Assembly (NCBI RefSeq): GCF_002797445.1
Contig: NZ_PGEP01000001.1
Location: 4,402,501 to 4,466,500, forward strand
DNA length: 64,000 nucleotides
Direction: 5' to 3'
From: Acidovorax sp. 69
GTDB lineage: Bacteria; Pseudomonadota; Gammaproteobacteria; Burkholderiales; Burkholderiaceae_C
The notes beneath the pieces were generated by a model that was given only the letters and a program-made list of their open reading frames with translations, searched no databases and was not told the DNA's origin. This document shows, piece after piece, positions 46,434 to 56,636 of the stretch (its first letter is position 1; the number at the start of each line of letters is the position of its first letter). The position numbers and the translations under genes are program-made.

Positions 46434-47747
46434 TCAGCGGCCCATGGCGTTGGTCAATGCGGCGCCTGCATCACCGCCCTGCCCTTTGCCCTGCGCACCA
46501 CCCTGGGCGGCGGGACCGGGAGCGGCAGAGCCGGCCTTCCAAGCCACCACGCGGGCACGCACACGGTCGCCCGCCTGCACGGCGCCGCCACGCAACACGG
46601 TGTCGCCCTCGGCCAGGCCGTCCAGTACCTCCACCGCGTCCAGTGTGCGCAGCCCCAGGCGCACGCTACGGACCTGGGCGCGCCCCTCCTGCAGCACCAG
46701 CACCGTCGCCTGCTCACCCTCCATCGGGCTCCTCAGAGCCGCCTGCGGCAGCACCAGGGCACGCTCGCGCCGCGCGGTTTCCACCTCGACCGACAAGGTC
46801 ATGTCCTCGCGCAAAAAGGCGGGGGGCTGCTGCTCCAGCGCAAACTTCGCCTCGATGGCGCCGCGCTGGGCATCCACCGATGGCGCAATCGAGAGCACAC
46901 GCGCTGCAAAGCGCTGGCCCGCAAACGCATCAGCCACCACCGAGGCCGTCTGGCCCGGCTGCAACTGGTCCAGAAAGCGCTCATCCACCTGGGCTACCAG
47001 CTGGGTGGGCCCTGCCAGCGCAAGGCTGAGCAAGGCCTTGCCAGGCTGCACGATCTGCCCAGGCTCGACTTCGCGCACTAGCACGCGGGCATCGGCCGGG
47101 GCCACCAGGGTGGTCTGCGCCAAGCGGGCCTGGGCCGCTACGGTGGCGGCCTGGGCCAGCGCCAGCTGCGCCTGCGACTGGACCACATCGGTGCCTGCAT
47201 CGGCGTTGGCCTGCACCTGCGCCTGCGCGCTCGACTGCTGGGCCCGGGCCACATCGACGGCACGCTGCGCCTCATCGAGCTGCGCGGCGCTGTAGAAACC
47301 CTGGGCCACCAGCTGCTGCACCCGCACCAGGCTGGCACTGGCCGCCTGCAGGGTCGCATCGGCCTGCGCGCGCGCCGCCTGTGCCGCGCTGCGGCCGCTA
47401 CTGCGCAGGCCCACCAGGCGCGACTGCGCCTGGCGCTCGGCCGCCACGGCCTGCGCCAGGGCCGCCCGCAGCTCGTCAGACTCCAGCTGCACCAGCACAT
47501 CACCCTGGCGCACCTGTGCGCCTTCTGCCACCCGCACCTGGGCCACGCGGCCGGTGAGGGTGCTGCCCACGTCCACCCGCGACAACGTGGCCACACGCGC
47601 CGAAAACTGCAGCGTGCGCACCAGCGGTGCCGACTGCACCACCAAGGCGTCGACCTGCGGGCCGCGCAGCGCCATCGCCCCAACGGCGGCAACCGCCGCC
47701 ACCAGCACGGCAGCGCACAGCGCCAGAGTGAGAACCCGTTTATTCAC
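46434..47747 (-). CDS. HlyD/MacA family periplasmic adaptor
   Basis: A 437-residue membrane fusion protein. A single N-terminal anchor (LTLALCAAVLVAAVAAVGAM) is followed by a lipoyl-like half (GRVAQVRVAEGAQVRQGDVLVQLES), a long Ala/Gln-rich coiled coil (residues 95-215), the second lipoyl half (LVAPADARVLVREVEPGQIV) and beta-barrel domains. The C terminus is Gly/Gln-rich. It is the first gene of the three-gene export set; ruvB ends 33 bases upstream, so transcription may continue from it. Confidence 0.9.
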   Translation of the reverse strand: MNKRVLTLALCAAVLVAAVAAVGAMALRGPQVDALVVQSAPLVRTLQFSARVATLSRVDVGSTLTGRVAQVRVAEGAQVRQGDVLVQLESDELRAALAQAVAAERQAQSRLVGLRSSGRSAAQAARAQADATLQAASASLVRVQQLVAQGFYSAAQLDEAQRAVDVARAQQSSAQAQVQANADAGTDVVQSQAQLALAQAATVAAQARLAQTTLVAPADARVLVREVEPGQIVQPGKALLSLALAGPTQLVAQVDERFLDQLQPGQTASVVADAFAGQRFAARVLSIAPSVDAQRGAIEAKFALEQQPPAFLREDMTLSVEVETARRERALVLPQAALRSPMEGEQATVLVLQEGRAQVRSVRLGLRTLDAVEVLDGLAEGDTVLRGGAVQAGDRVRARVVAWKAGSAAPGPAAQGGAQGKGQGGDAGAALTNAMGR

Positions 47748-47780
47748 AGCAATGCCCTTGGAGCCATGAACACGGCCCGC

Positions 47781-48838
47781 CTATTCCGCAAACAGCCCGC
47801 CAGCCGCCTGCGGAGGGGTGACCCCGAGGTGGCGGAACGCCGCCAGCGTGGCAATGCGCCCGCGCGGCGTGCGCTGCAAAAAGCCCTGCTGGATGAGGTA
47901 GGGCTCGATCACGTCTTCGATGGTGCCCGCCTCTTCGCCAATGCTGGCGGCAATGTTGTCCAGCCCCACGGGGCCGCCATCAAAGCGGTGGATCACGGCC
48001 TCCAGCAGCTTGCGGTCCATCACGTCAAAGCCCTGCGGGTCCACGTCCAGCATTGCCAAGGCCTTGTCGGCAATGGTTTTGGTGATGCGGCCATCGCCCT
48101 TGACCTCGGCGTAGTCGCGCACCCGGCGCAGCAGCCGGTTGGCAATGCGCGGCGTGCCGCGCGAGCGGCGGGCAATCTCGAAACCGCCCTCCTCGTCAAT
48201 CGGTGCCTTGAGCAAACCCGCGCTGCGTTTGACGATGCGCGCCAGCTCTTCGGAGGTATAAAACTCCAGCCGCGCCACGATGCCAAAGCGGTCGCGCAGG
48301 GGGTTGGTCAGCATGCCGGCGCGTGTGGTGGCACCCACCAGCGTGAAGGGCTGCAGGTCGAGCTTGATGGAACGCGCCGCCGGGCCTTCGCCGATCATGA
48401 TGTCGATCTGGTAGTCCTCCAGCGCCGGGTAGAGGATTTCCTCGACCACAGGCGAGAGACGGTGGATCTCGTCGATGAACAGGACGTCGTTCTTTTCGAG
48501 GTTGGTCAGCAGCGCCGCCAGGTCCTTGGGTTTTTCGAGCACGGGGCCGCTGGTCTGGCGCAGGTTCACGCCCAACTCAGCCGCAATGATGTGGGAGAGC
48601 GTGGTCTTGCCCAGCCCGGGCGGGCCGAACAGCAGCACATGGTCCAGCGCCTCGCCACGCTTCTTGGCCGCGCCGATGAAGATCTCAAGCTGCTCGCGCG
48701 CCTTGGCCTGGCCCACGTATTCCTGCAGGAGTTTGGGGCGCAGGGCGCGCTCAATGGCCTCCTCTTGGGGGATGCGGGGACGGCGGAGATGACGCGTTTA
48801 GCGGGTGCTGGGGCGAAATCGTCGGTCTGGATGGTCAT
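47781..48838 (-). CDS. ruvB: Holliday junction branch migration ATPase RuvB, with an apparent frameshift
   Basis: RuvB is the hexameric motor that moves Holliday junctions with RuvA. The intact part (from 48716) shows [16 protein letters not shown], Walker [12 protein letters not shown], Walker [11 protein letters not shown], sensor GATTRAGML and the winged helix at the end. The N terminus lies in another frame: the ATG at 48838 gives [20 protein letters not shown], then after the run of five G at 48767-48771 (C on the coding strand) the frame is wrong. One more C restores [19 protein letters not shown]. The GTG at 48716 could allow a shorter product but would lose about 40 residues. Likely a sequencing error or a rare lesion. 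Confidence 0.92.
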
Positions 48839-48883
48839 TGTGCGAACGGGGAGAGTCTGTGCTTTGGATACTGCGGCACAAAC

Positions 48884-50797
48884 TCACTGCGAAGTCCATG
48901 CGTAGTACATGGGGCCCTCGTACTGAAAGTCCTTGTGGACCTGAATCACAAAGTCCCGCTCGGCTGCACTGATGGTGTAGAAGTGCGCTCGTGTTTTGGC
49001 GTTGTAGAAGCGGTAGATCGGAGAAGATTCGTTGCCCTCGGACTTCTGTGCATACCAACTGACGACCTCGTAGCGATATTCAGGGAAATGGGTGATCACA
49101 TAGTCGCGTTCCTCCACACTGCCCGAATAGAAATGCGCGCCACTGGTCGCGTTGTAGAAGCGAAATACCGGGTCCTTTCCCGAGCTGACATCCGGATATG
49201 CATAGAACGCGATATTTTCATATCCGAACTCGGGGAAGGTTCTGATTACGAAATCCCGTTCGGCAGCGCTGGCCGTATAGAAATGCGCACCGGTTTTGCT
49301 GTTGTAAAAGCGGTAGACAGCTGTGCGACCACCGCTGACTGCCGATGCCAGCCAGTTCTTCAACGCAGCGTTGTAAGCCACGTCGAAACGACCATAGAAG
49401 TCAGACGACGACTGGTTGGTACATACGGCACTCCCCCCATACAAGGTGCCCACTACCTTACCGTTCCTGAACAGCGCCGAGCCGCTGCTTCCCCCCTCGG
49501 TGGTGCCCTGGCTCCAGTTGACCCGATAGTAGTTACCGCTGGTTCCCCCACAAGAGAACGTTGTGTCAGATATCGTGTTGCACGAAGATTGACCGACCAC
49601 CGCGCCATAGCTCAGCTTGAGCAAGTCCCCACGGGGATGATGCAACCCAATCGTGGACACCCCAGCGGCAACTGTGGATGCATCCCACCCTGCAAAAACG
49701 GCTCCCGCAGGGGGCGTATCGTTGAGCAAGAGGAACGATGTGTCGCTGTCTGCGCTGGCGTAGAGGAGTTTGGCTCCTCCCACCCTCTTGGTGCTTGAAC
49801 TTTGCAATGCACCACTATTGCAACTGGACGAACGGAAAAACCAGTCCGTCTGCAGAGTCGAAGCCACAGTCTGATCTGAAATGCAGTGATTGGCACTCAG
49901 GAAGTAGGGCTTGCCGCTGGAGCTGCCATCGTTGAGCAGTGTGCCTGTGCAAAGGTAGGCGCTCGCGCCCTTCACGAACACCATGCGCGCGACAGCATTG
50001 CGTTCGCTGGCGCCGTCGTTGTAGCAAGTCGCATCCAGGTTACAGGTATCTGCATCGCCGATGGCTTTCGCATTTTGCTGTACCTGCGCCTCGTACTCTT
50101 GAACAGTGGGCACGGCCAGGTTCGCAAAGATATGCGACAGTTGGGGCACCGATATCTGTAAGGTGTTCGCCAAAATGCCAGGTGGCAACTCCACCTCCAG
50201 CGTCGCTTCACCCGCTCCTGTATCGGGAGTCCACCACGTGCGTGCGGCATCTGAACGGTCACCGCCTGCCTGATTGCGCTCAATCAGCTGCAGGATTTCC
50301 TGCCCGGAGGTCTCAAACACTTTGCCAGGCGCTGCCTGGGTGTAAACACGCACGATGGCACTACCAGGAAGCTGCTGGACCAGCACGCCCAATCGCAAAC
50401 CATAGGCCCCTTCTGCACTGAAACTGATGGCGGCAACCAGGCCACCCGCCGGAGTTTTGCGCCACTGCCACAGGGATCCCATGGCCGACACAGACTTTGT
50501 GGCCTCCACATCGCGGCCTTGGCCCACGAGCCGAGGGCCCACCGAGTCCATGGACTGGGTTTTTTCGGCCGCCAGGGCCTCCAAAGCAACCGCTGCAGCT
50601 ACGGGCGCCGCAGCGGCACTGCGCGACTTGATGCGAGCAACATCCTGAATAGCATCTACGGGCTGAACACGACTGTCCACTTTGGAGAGCAAAGGCGCGC
50701 TGATGGATACGTCGCCCGAACCACCGCCACAACCAACCAGCAGCGCAGCCGCTGTGAGCAAGGCTGGTATCCAACGCCCTATGGAAAACTTTTTCAT
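48884..50797 (-). CDS. Lipoprotein serine protease with DUF5648 repeats
   Basis: About 637 residues. A lipobox (LLVGC, Cys23) suggests outer-membrane anchoring. The middle holds a trypsin-like domain related to lysyl endopeptidases: H304 (YFLSANHC), D352 (DSDTSFLLL) and S438 (TTEGGSSGSALF), with several cysteines. Three C-terminal DUF5648 repeats of about 43 residues follow (VYRFYNSKTGAHFYTASAAE, then FRFYNATSGAHFYSGS and YRFYNAKTRAHFYTIS). It starts at 50797 with AAGGA upstream. It separates ruvA from ruvB, which are usually adjacent, and looks less GC-rich than its neighbours, suggesting insertion. Confidence 0.88.
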   Translation of the reverse strand: MKKFSIGRWIPALLTAAALLVGCGGGSGDVSISAPLLSKVDSRVQPVDAIQDVARIKSRSAAAAPVAAAVALEALAAEKTQSMDSVGPRLVGQGRDVEATKSVSAMGSLWQWRKTPAGGLVAAISFSAEGAYGLRLGVLVQQLPGSAIVRVYTQAAPGKVFETSGQEILQLIERNQAGGDRSDAARTWWTPDTGAGEATLEVELPPGILANTLQISVPQLSHIFANLAVPTVQEYEAQVQQNAKAIGDADTCNLDATCYNDGASERNAVARMVFVKGASAYLCTGTLLNDGSSSGKPYFLSANHCISDQTVASTLQTDWFFRSSSCNSGALQSSSTKRVGGAKLLYASADSDTSFLLLNDTPPAGAVFAGWDASTVAAGVSTIGLHHPRGDLLKLSYGAVVGQSSCNTISDTTFSCGGTSGNYYRVNWSQGTTEGGSSGSALFRNGKVVGTLYGGSAVCTNQSSSDFYGRFDVAYNAALKNWLASAVSGGRTAVYRFYNSKTGAHFYTASAAERDFVIRTFPEFGYENIAFYAYPDVSSGKDPVFRFYNATSGAHFYSGSVEERDYVITHFPEYRYEVVSWYAQKSEGNESSPIYRFYNAKTRAHFYTISAAERDFVIQVHKDFQYEGPMYYAWTSQ

Positions 50798-50914
50798 TGT
50801 CAGCATCCTTGAAATCGCTACGACTCACGCGTGCAAGCCCAGAGAAGGGTCGCCGCAAAACCACACGCTTAGGGCCCAGCCCCCACGTCGGGCACAGGTT
50901 ACAGAGGACGATTA

Positions 50915-51490
50915 TCAGCGGGCCAGCGCCTTCAGCGCCATCTTGATCCCCTCACTCACCCCCACCTCTGCCGGCAACGCCTTGAGCGCCGCTGCAGCCT
51001 CCTTGTCGTTGTAACCCAGCGCCAGCAGGGCCTGCAAAATGTCGGCCTGCGCATCGCTGGTGGCAGCACCGCGAACGGCCCCTATATCGGCACCGAGCTT
51101 GCCCTTAAGCTCCAGCAAGAGCCGCTCGGCTGTCTTCTTGCCGATGCCAGGCACCTTGACCAGGCGACCCGCCTCCTGCAACGAAATCGCCTGTGCCAGA
51201 TCCGCCACGCCCATGCCGGAAAGAATCGACAACGCCGTTCGCGGCCCCACGCCCGAGATCTTGATCAGCTCGCGGAAGGCCTGGCGCTCTTCGGGCGTGG
51301 CAAAGCCGTAAAGCAGTTGCGCGTCTTCGCGCACGATGAACTGCGTGAGCAGGCTCACGCGTTCGCCCACGGCGGGCAGGTTGTAGAAGGTGCTCATGGG
51401 CACATTCACCTCGTAACCGACCCCATGGCAGTCCAACAGCACCTCGGGGGGGTTCTTCTCCAGCAGGGTGCCGGTCAATTTGCCTATCAT
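50915..51490 (-). CDS. ruvA: Holliday junction DNA helicase subunit RuvA
   Basis: A 191-residue subunit that binds Holliday junctions and loads RuvB. Domain I starts [20 protein letters not shown]; the helix-hairpin-helix domain II has [19 protein letters not shown] and [19 protein letters not shown]; domain III ends [20 protein letters not shown]. The ATG at 51490 matches the family start. It shares a divergent region of about 80 bases with phoH. ruvB is 2 kb downstream, beyond the protease gene. Confidence 0.96.
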   Translation of the reverse strand: MIGKLTGTLLEKNPPEVLLDCHGVGYEVNVPMSTFYNLPAVGERVSLLTQFIVREDAQLLYGFATPEERQAFRELIKISGVGPRTALSILSGMGVADLAQAISLQEAGRLVKVPGIGKKTAERLLLELKGKLGADIGAVRGAATSDAQADILQALLALGYNDKEAAAALKALPAEVGVSEGIKMALKALAR

Positions 51491-51571
51491 TGATGTCCTT
51501 TGGCGACGCGGGCATGACATGCAGCGTCGTCGTTCTTGCCGTTTTTCCGTTGCCTGACTGGAATTATCAGC

Positions 51572-52528
51572 GTGATCCTGCGCCACACCTTCATCCCCCA
51601 CAACAACACCCGGCTCACGAACCTGTGCGGACCGGCCGATGCGCACCTGCGCACTATCGAAGTGGCCCTGCAGGTCAGCATTGCGCACCGCCACGAGCAA
51701 TTCAAGGTGGACGGCCCCAAGGCCAAGGCCACGCAGGCCATGGAGCTTCTGCAGGCCCTGTACGAAATGGCCGAGCGCCCCATCCCCGAAGACCACATCC
51801 AACTCATGCTCGCAGGCGACAGCGAGTTACTTGCAGCACCGGACGGCGCCATCGTGCTCAACACCCGTCGGGCAGACCTGCGCGGGCGTACGCCCACACA
51901 AAACCTGTACCTGCAGAACATTGCCACACACGACATCACCTTCGGCATTGGCCCGGCTGGCACGGGCAAGACCTATCTGGCCGTGGCCTGCGCCGTGGAT
52001 GCGCTGGAGCGCAGCAGCGTGCAGCGCATCGTGCTGACCCGTCCGGCGGTGGAGGCTGGCGAGCGCCTGGGCTTTCTGCCCGGTGACCTGGCACAGAAGG
52101 TAGACCCCTACCTTCGCCCGCTCTACGACGCGCTGTACGAGCTGATGGGACACGACAAAGTGCAGAAGGCCTTCGAGCGCAACGCCATCGAAATCGCGCC
52201 GCTGGCCTTCATGCGCGGGCGCACGCTGAACAACGCCTTTGTCATCCTGGATGAAGCGCAGAACACCACACCCGAGCAGATGAAGATGTTCCTCACCCGC
52301 ATCGGCTTCGGTGCCAAGGCGGTGGTCACCGGTGACGTGAGCCAGATCGATTTGCCCAAGGGCGCGCTGAGCGGCCTGATCGATGCCGAACGCGTTCTCA
52401 AGCGCGTCAAAGGCATCTCCATCACCCATTTCACCAGCGCCGACGTGGTGCGCCATCCGCTGGTGGCGCGCATCGTGGACGCCTACGACGCCCCCCGCCG
52501 CGCAGCGACTGCACGCAGCAGAGACTAA
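51572..52528 (+). CDS. phoH: PhoH family ATPase (YbeZ)
   Basis: A 318-residue PhoH/YbeZ protein linked to ribosome maturation with YbeY. Walker [16 protein letters not shown], Walker [16 protein letters not shown], and the [23 protein letters not shown] signature are present. The GTG at 51572 (then [14 protein letters not shown]) matches the family N terminus; an in-frame ATG at 51536 adds 12 residues of doubtful origin. ybeY follows after 63 bases containing a dispersed repeat. Confidence 0.94.
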   Translation: MILRHTFIPHNNTRLTNLCGPADAHLRTIEVALQVSIAHRHEQFKVDGPKAKATQAMELLQALYEMAERPIPEDHIQLMLAGDSELLAAPDGAIVLNTRRADLRGRTPTQNLYLQNIATHDITFGIGPAGTGKTYLAVACAVDALERSSVQRIVLTRPAVEAGERLGFLPGDLAQKVDPYLRPLYDALYELMGHDKVQKAFERNAIEIAPLAFMRGRTLNNAFVILDEAQNTTPEQMKMFLTRIGFGAKAVVTGDVSQIDLPKGALSGLIDAERVLKRVKGISITHFTSADVVRHPLVARIVDAYDAPRRAATARSRD

Positions 52529-52533
52529 AACTC

Positions 52534-52573
52534 CTATTTTTATAGCACCTGGTGCTTATCCATCAACCGCCAG
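52534..52573. repeat. Degenerate dispersed repeat between phoH and ybeY
   Basis: CTATTTTTATAGCACCTGGT, then GCTTATCCATCAACCGCCAG. It fills most of the phoH-ybeY gap. The core stem is partly degraded. Confidence 0.5.
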
Positions 52574-52591
52574 TGACAGAAACGATCCACA

Positions 52592-53050
52592 ATGCCTTTG
52601 AACCAACTCTCTTTGTCACTGCAGTTTGGCCCCTTTGACGGAGTGGCGGCCCATCGCGCCGTACTGTCGCGCCACAAGGTCACGCGGTGGATACGCCATG
52701 CGCTGGCCACCGATGCCGAAATCACCGTGCGCGTCGTGGGCGCCGAAGAAGGCCAGCAGCTCAACCACGAATACCGCAAAAAGAACTATGCGACCAACGT
52801 GCTCACGTTTGATTACGCGCAAGAGCCCCTGGTGACCGCCGACCTGGTGCTGTGCGCCCCGGTGATCGAGCGCGAGGCCAAGGAGCAAAACAAGAGCCTG
52901 GAAGAACACTACGCCCACATGCTGGTGCATGGCACGCTGCACGCCCAGGGCTGGGACCATGAGACCAGCGAGGCCGATGCCGATGAGATGGAGGCCTACG
53001 AGACGGCCATCCTGCAAGAGATGGGGTTTGCAGACCCCTATGCAAAGTAG
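52592..53050 (+). CDS. ybeY: Endoribonuclease/rRNA maturation factor YbeY
   Basis: A 152-residue metalloenzyme involved in 16S rRNA 3'-end maturation and ribosome quality control. The zinc motif HGTLHAQGWDHETSEADADE keeps the H3xH5xH pattern, preceded by NYATNVLTFDYA. It has family length. It lies just after phoH, as in most proteobacteria, but corC and lnt are not next to it here. Confidence 0.96.
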   Translation: MPLNQLSLSLQFGPFDGVAAHRAVLSRHKVTRWIRHALATDAEITVRVVGAEEGQQLNHEYRKKNYATNVLTFDYAQEPLVTADLVLCAPVIEREAKEQNKSLEEHYAHMLVHGTLHAQGWDHETSEADADEMEAYETAILQEMGFADPYAK

Positions 53051-53223
53051 CCACTGCGCTGCCACGGCGCCTCTGCGCATCACTCCCACCTGACATGGTT
53101 TCACTCTTTTTTGGGCAAAACACCTTTGCCCACAGGCAGCCAGCGCCCCACCGGGCCAGGTCATCACAGCCACTACCATCCAGAGATCACCAGCCCGCGC
53201 CGGTATTTTTCTGATCGAGAGAC

Positions 53224-53964
53224 ATGTCTGAGATTGCCCTGCTCCTTTTCGCCGCCTTTATCGCCGGCGCCCTCAATGCCGTCGCCGGTGGTGGCAGCTT
53301 TCTGACCCTGCCGGCTCTCGTTTTCACCGGCGTTCCCCCAGTGGTGGCCAATGCCACGGGCACAGTGGCGCTGCTGCCGGGCTACATGGCGGGGGCCTGG
53401 GGGTTCCGCGAAGACACCGCCCCGCCACCCGGGCTGTCGATGCGGCTATTGGTAGTGCTGTCGCTCATCGGTGGTGCGGCCGGTGCGACGCTGCTGCTGG
53501 TCACGCCCGATGCCACCTTCCGCCGCGTGGTGCCCTGGCTCCTGCTGGCGGCCACGGCGATGTTTGCGTTTGGGCCGCAGTTGCGCAAACGGCTGGCGGG
53601 CGGAACGCCATCCACCGCCAAAGCCACCGTGGGCGTGCTGGTGGTGGCGGCCTACGGCGGCTATTTCAATGGCGGGCTCGGCATCTTGTTGCTGGCGCTG
53701 TTTGGCCTCCTGGGCCAGACGAACCTCAACGCCATGAACGGACTCAAGAACTGGGTGTCGGCCCTGCTCACGGCCATCGCCGTGGTCATCTACGCTGCAG
53801 GCGGCGTGGTGTTATGGCCCCAGGCACTGATGATGATGGTGGCCGCCACCGCCGGTGGCTATGGCGGCGCACGCGTGGCACGGCGCATTCCGCCCCACTG
53901 GCTGCGTGGCGGCATTGTGCTGACGGGCCTGGTAATGGCCGGGTTGTTCTTCTGGCGGCAGTGA
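53224..53964 (+). CDS. TSUP family sulfite/anion exporter-like permease
   Basis: A 246-residue membrane protein of the TauE/SafE (TSUP) family with seven or eight helices. Signature parts: FIAGALNAVAGGGSFLTLPAL at the start, ANATGTVALLPGYMAGAW, and the inverted-repeat counterpart AYGGYFNGGLGILLLALF with MNGLKNWVSALLTAIAV. The substrate may be sulfite, organosulfonate or another small anion. Convergent with the mgtA-type gene. Confidence 0.88.
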   Translation: MSEIALLLFAAFIAGALNAVAGGGSFLTLPALVFTGVPPVVANATGTVALLPGYMAGAWGFREDTAPPPGLSMRLLVVLSLIGGAAGATLLLVTPDATFRRVVPWLLLAATAMFAFGPQLRKRLAGGTPSTAKATVGVLVVAAYGGYFNGGLGILLLALFGLLGQTNLNAMNGLKNWVSALLTAIAVVIYAAGGVVLWPQALMMMVAATAGGYGGARVARRIPPHWLRGGIVLTGLVMAGLFFWRQ

Positions 53965-54027
53965 CCTCCTCGCACCAGAAGTGCGGGCGGCTGAGCGAGA
54001 GCCGCCCAAACGCCGCTAGCGCTGAGA

Positions 54028-56574
54028 TCAAACCGGCGCACCGTGCCAAGCCAGCGCGCTCGCCTTCAGCCACTGCGCACAGGCCAGATAGGCCAGCACC
54101 AGCCCTGACATCCCCGCGACCATGGCCATGGGTGGCGCAACAAAACCGAACCACGACCCCACTGGCGTGAATGGCAACGCCATGGCGACAAGCAGCGCCA
54201 CCAGCGAAGACCATAACAAGGCCGGGTGAGGAAGATCCCGCCAAGGCAGGCCGTGCGTGCGGACAACAAAGATCACCAGAATCTGTGTGGCCATGGACTC
54301 CATAAACCACAGCGTGCGGAACTGCTCAGGGGTGGACTGGAACATCCACAGCAACCCGCCAAAAGTGACCATATCAAACAGCGATGACAGCGGGCCCATG
54401 GTGCCCGCAAAACGCAGCAGGCCACGCATATCCCACACCTGCGGCTGCGCAATGGACTCCGGCGGCACCGTGTCAAACGGAATACCGATCTCCGAAAAGT
54501 CGTACAACAGGTTGTTCAGCAAGATCTGCGTCGGCAGCATGGGAAGAAATGGCAGAAACAACGACGCCACCGCCATTGAAAGCATGTTGCCGAAATTGGA
54601 ACTGGCCCCCATGCGCACGTACTTGAGGATATTGACGAAGGTCCGGCGCCCCTCCTCTACGCCATCCGCCACCACGGCCAGGTCCGAGTCCAGCAGGATC
54701 ATGTCGGCTGCGGCCTGGGCCACACCGCTGGCACTGTCCACCGACAATCCTATATGGGCCACCTTGAGTGCGGGCGCATCGTTGATCCCATCGCCCAAAA
54801 AACCCACCACCGCACCGTGCGCCTGCAACGCGCGCACGATGCGCGCCTTATGGTCGGGCGCAAGCCGACCATAGATGTCCACCGACTGCACTTGCACCGC
54901 CAGGGCATCGTCCGTCAAGCCAGCCAGCTCGGCGCCCGTCAGCACCCGATCGGCGCACAAGCCCATTTGCTGCGCCAACCTCTGCACCACGACGGGATCA
55001 TCACCCGAGAGTATCTTCAGGCGAACTCCAGCGGCCGACAGCCTGGCAATGGCCACCTTTGCCGTGGGCTTGGCCGGGTCGGCGAAGGCACAGAACCCTT
55101 CGAAGACCAGCTCCGCTTCATCGGCCGGCGACAACGGCGACGATGCACTGGTGGCGTCTGGCCGTGCGCGTGAGGCCACCGCCACCACACGCAACCCCTG
55201 CTGGGCCAGCACATGCACAACCTGCAGGCCCTCGGCACGCCCGGTATCGCCAAAAGGCAGCACCTCGCCACTCTGCCGTCGGCGTGTGCACAGAGACAGC
55301 ACGGCCTCGGGCGCGCCTTTCACAATCAGCAGGCGCTCACCCGGACCCTCAACCCAGACGCTGCCGACGCGCCGGTTGAAATCGAATGCATGCCGCTGCA
55401 GCAGGGCCCAGCCCTGCGCAGCATCCGGGTGACTGGCCTGCAGCGCAGCATCCAGCGCGCCCCGGTCGCCCGCCAGGGTGGCGGCAATGGCCCCGAGCCA
55501 CGCGGCCCGTGGGTCGTCCTGACCGGCACCGTTCAGACTTCGGGCCAAGGCAATCTCCGCACGGGTCAAGGTACCCGTTTTGTCGGTGCACAGCACCGTC
55601 ATGGCACCCAGGTCATGGATGGCCGCCAAGCGTTTGACAATGACCTTGCGCCCCGCCATGCGCAAGGCGCCACGGGACAGGGTCACGGTGGTGATCATGG
55701 GCAGCAACTCGGGCGTCAAACCCACCGCCAGCGCCACGGCAAACATCAGCGATTCCATCACCTGGCGGCCAAACAGCATGTGCGTGACCAGCACCATCAC
55801 CACCAGCGCCAAAGTCAGGCGGGCCGTGATCAGACCAAAAGCATGCATGTCGCGCTGGAAGGCTGACACCTCTGCCCCTTCGCCCAGCACGGCCGCAGCG
55901 GCACCAAACAAGGTGTTGCGGCCAGTGCTCACTACCAACGCACGGGCTTCGCCAGTCTGTGCAACCGAGCCACGAAACAGGGCGTTACGGGCCTCACTGG
56001 CCGCGTAGGCCGCCTGCAAGCCGGGCCGCTTCTCCACGGGGTAGGGCTCACCGGTGAGTGCGGCCTCGGAGGCGGTGAATGCGTCGCTCTCCAGCACCAG
56101 GGCATCGGCCGCAATGATGTCGCCCGCCCGCACGCGCATGATGTCGCCGGGGACCACCTCTTCCACTGGCACCTGGCGAAAGCTGCCATCCCGCATCACC
56201 TCGGCCTGCAGTGCCACGGCGCGGCGCAGCATTTCGGCGGCCCGGGTCGCACGCCCTTCCTGCACGGTGTCCAGTCCGATCGACAAGCCCAGGATGGTGA
56301 CGATGATCCCGCCGCCCACACCATCACCGGTGGCCACCGACACGGCGCCAGCGCCCAAGAGAATCAGCGAAAGTGGCTCCCGCAGACGGCGCCCGATGGC
56401 GGCCGCCAGCCCCCTGGCCTGCGGCGGCGCGTCAGCGTTGGGGCCATGGCGCACCAACAGCGTCTGTGCCTGTGCGCCCGTCAAGCCGCCCAGACTGCAC
56501 TGCAATCGCTCACACAGCGCCTGCGCAGACAGGTTCCAAAACCGCTCTGGGGCGGCGCTGGGGGGATGCACCAT
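54028..56574 (-). CDS. mgtA: Magnesium-translocating P-type ATPase
   Basis: An 848-residue P3-type ATPase importing Mg2+. Actuator motif LTGEPYPVEK, transmembrane helix 4 motif VGLTPELLPMI, phosphorylation site CTDKTGTLTRAE (D331), GDDPVV and the hinge GFLGDGINDAPALK are all present. The MgtA/MgtB group keeps TPELLPM at the ion site. The ATG at 56574 was chosen; upstream sequence overlaps the UspA end region. uspA is 62 bases upstream on the same strand. Confidence 0.94.
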   Translation of the reverse strand: MVHPPSAAPERFWNLSAQALCERLQCSLGGLTGAQAQTLLVRHGPNADAPPQARGLAAAIGRRLREPLSLILLGAGAVSVATGDGVGGGIIVTILGLSIGLDTVQEGRATRAAEMLRRAVALQAEVMRDGSFRQVPVEEVVPGDIMRVRAGDIIAADALVLESDAFTASEAALTGEPYPVEKRPGLQAAYAASEARNALFRGSVAQTGEARALVVSTGRNTLFGAAAAVLGEGAEVSAFQRDMHAFGLITARLTLALVVMVLVTHMLFGRQVMESLMFAVALAVGLTPELLPMITTVTLSRGALRMAGRKVIVKRLAAIHDLGAMTVLCTDKTGTLTRAEIALARSLNGAGQDDPRAAWLGAIAATLAGDRGALDAALQASHPDAAQGWALLQRHAFDFNRRVGSVWVEGPGERLLIVKGAPEAVLSLCTRRRQSGEVLPFGDTGRAEGLQVVHVLAQQGLRVVAVASRARPDATSASSPLSPADEAELVFEGFCAFADPAKPTAKVAIARLSAAGVRLKILSGDDPVVVQRLAQQMGLCADRVLTGAELAGLTDDALAVQVQSVDIYGRLAPDHKARIVRALQAHGAVVGFLGDGINDAPALKVAHIGLSVDSASGVAQAAADMILLDSDLAVVADGVEEGRRTFVNILKYVRMGASSNFGNMLSMAVASLFLPFLPMLPTQILLNNLLYDFSEIGIPFDTVPPESIAQPQVWDMRGLLRFAGTMGPLSSLFDMVTFGGLLWMFQSTPEQFRTLWFMESMATQILVIFVVRTHGLPWRDLPHPALLWSSLVALLVAMALPFTPVGSWFGFVAPPMAMVAGMSGLVLAYLACAQWLKASALAWHGAPV

Positions 56575-56636
56575 GGATTTTGAAAGACCGGTTGGGGTCG
56601 GGGCCAGGCTCAGCCCACGGCCCGTGCACACCTGCT

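Noticed and set aside
50682..51014. Small plus-strand gene between the protease and ruvA
   Set aside because: It overlaps both genes in antisense, with no ribosome binding site or recognisable domain.
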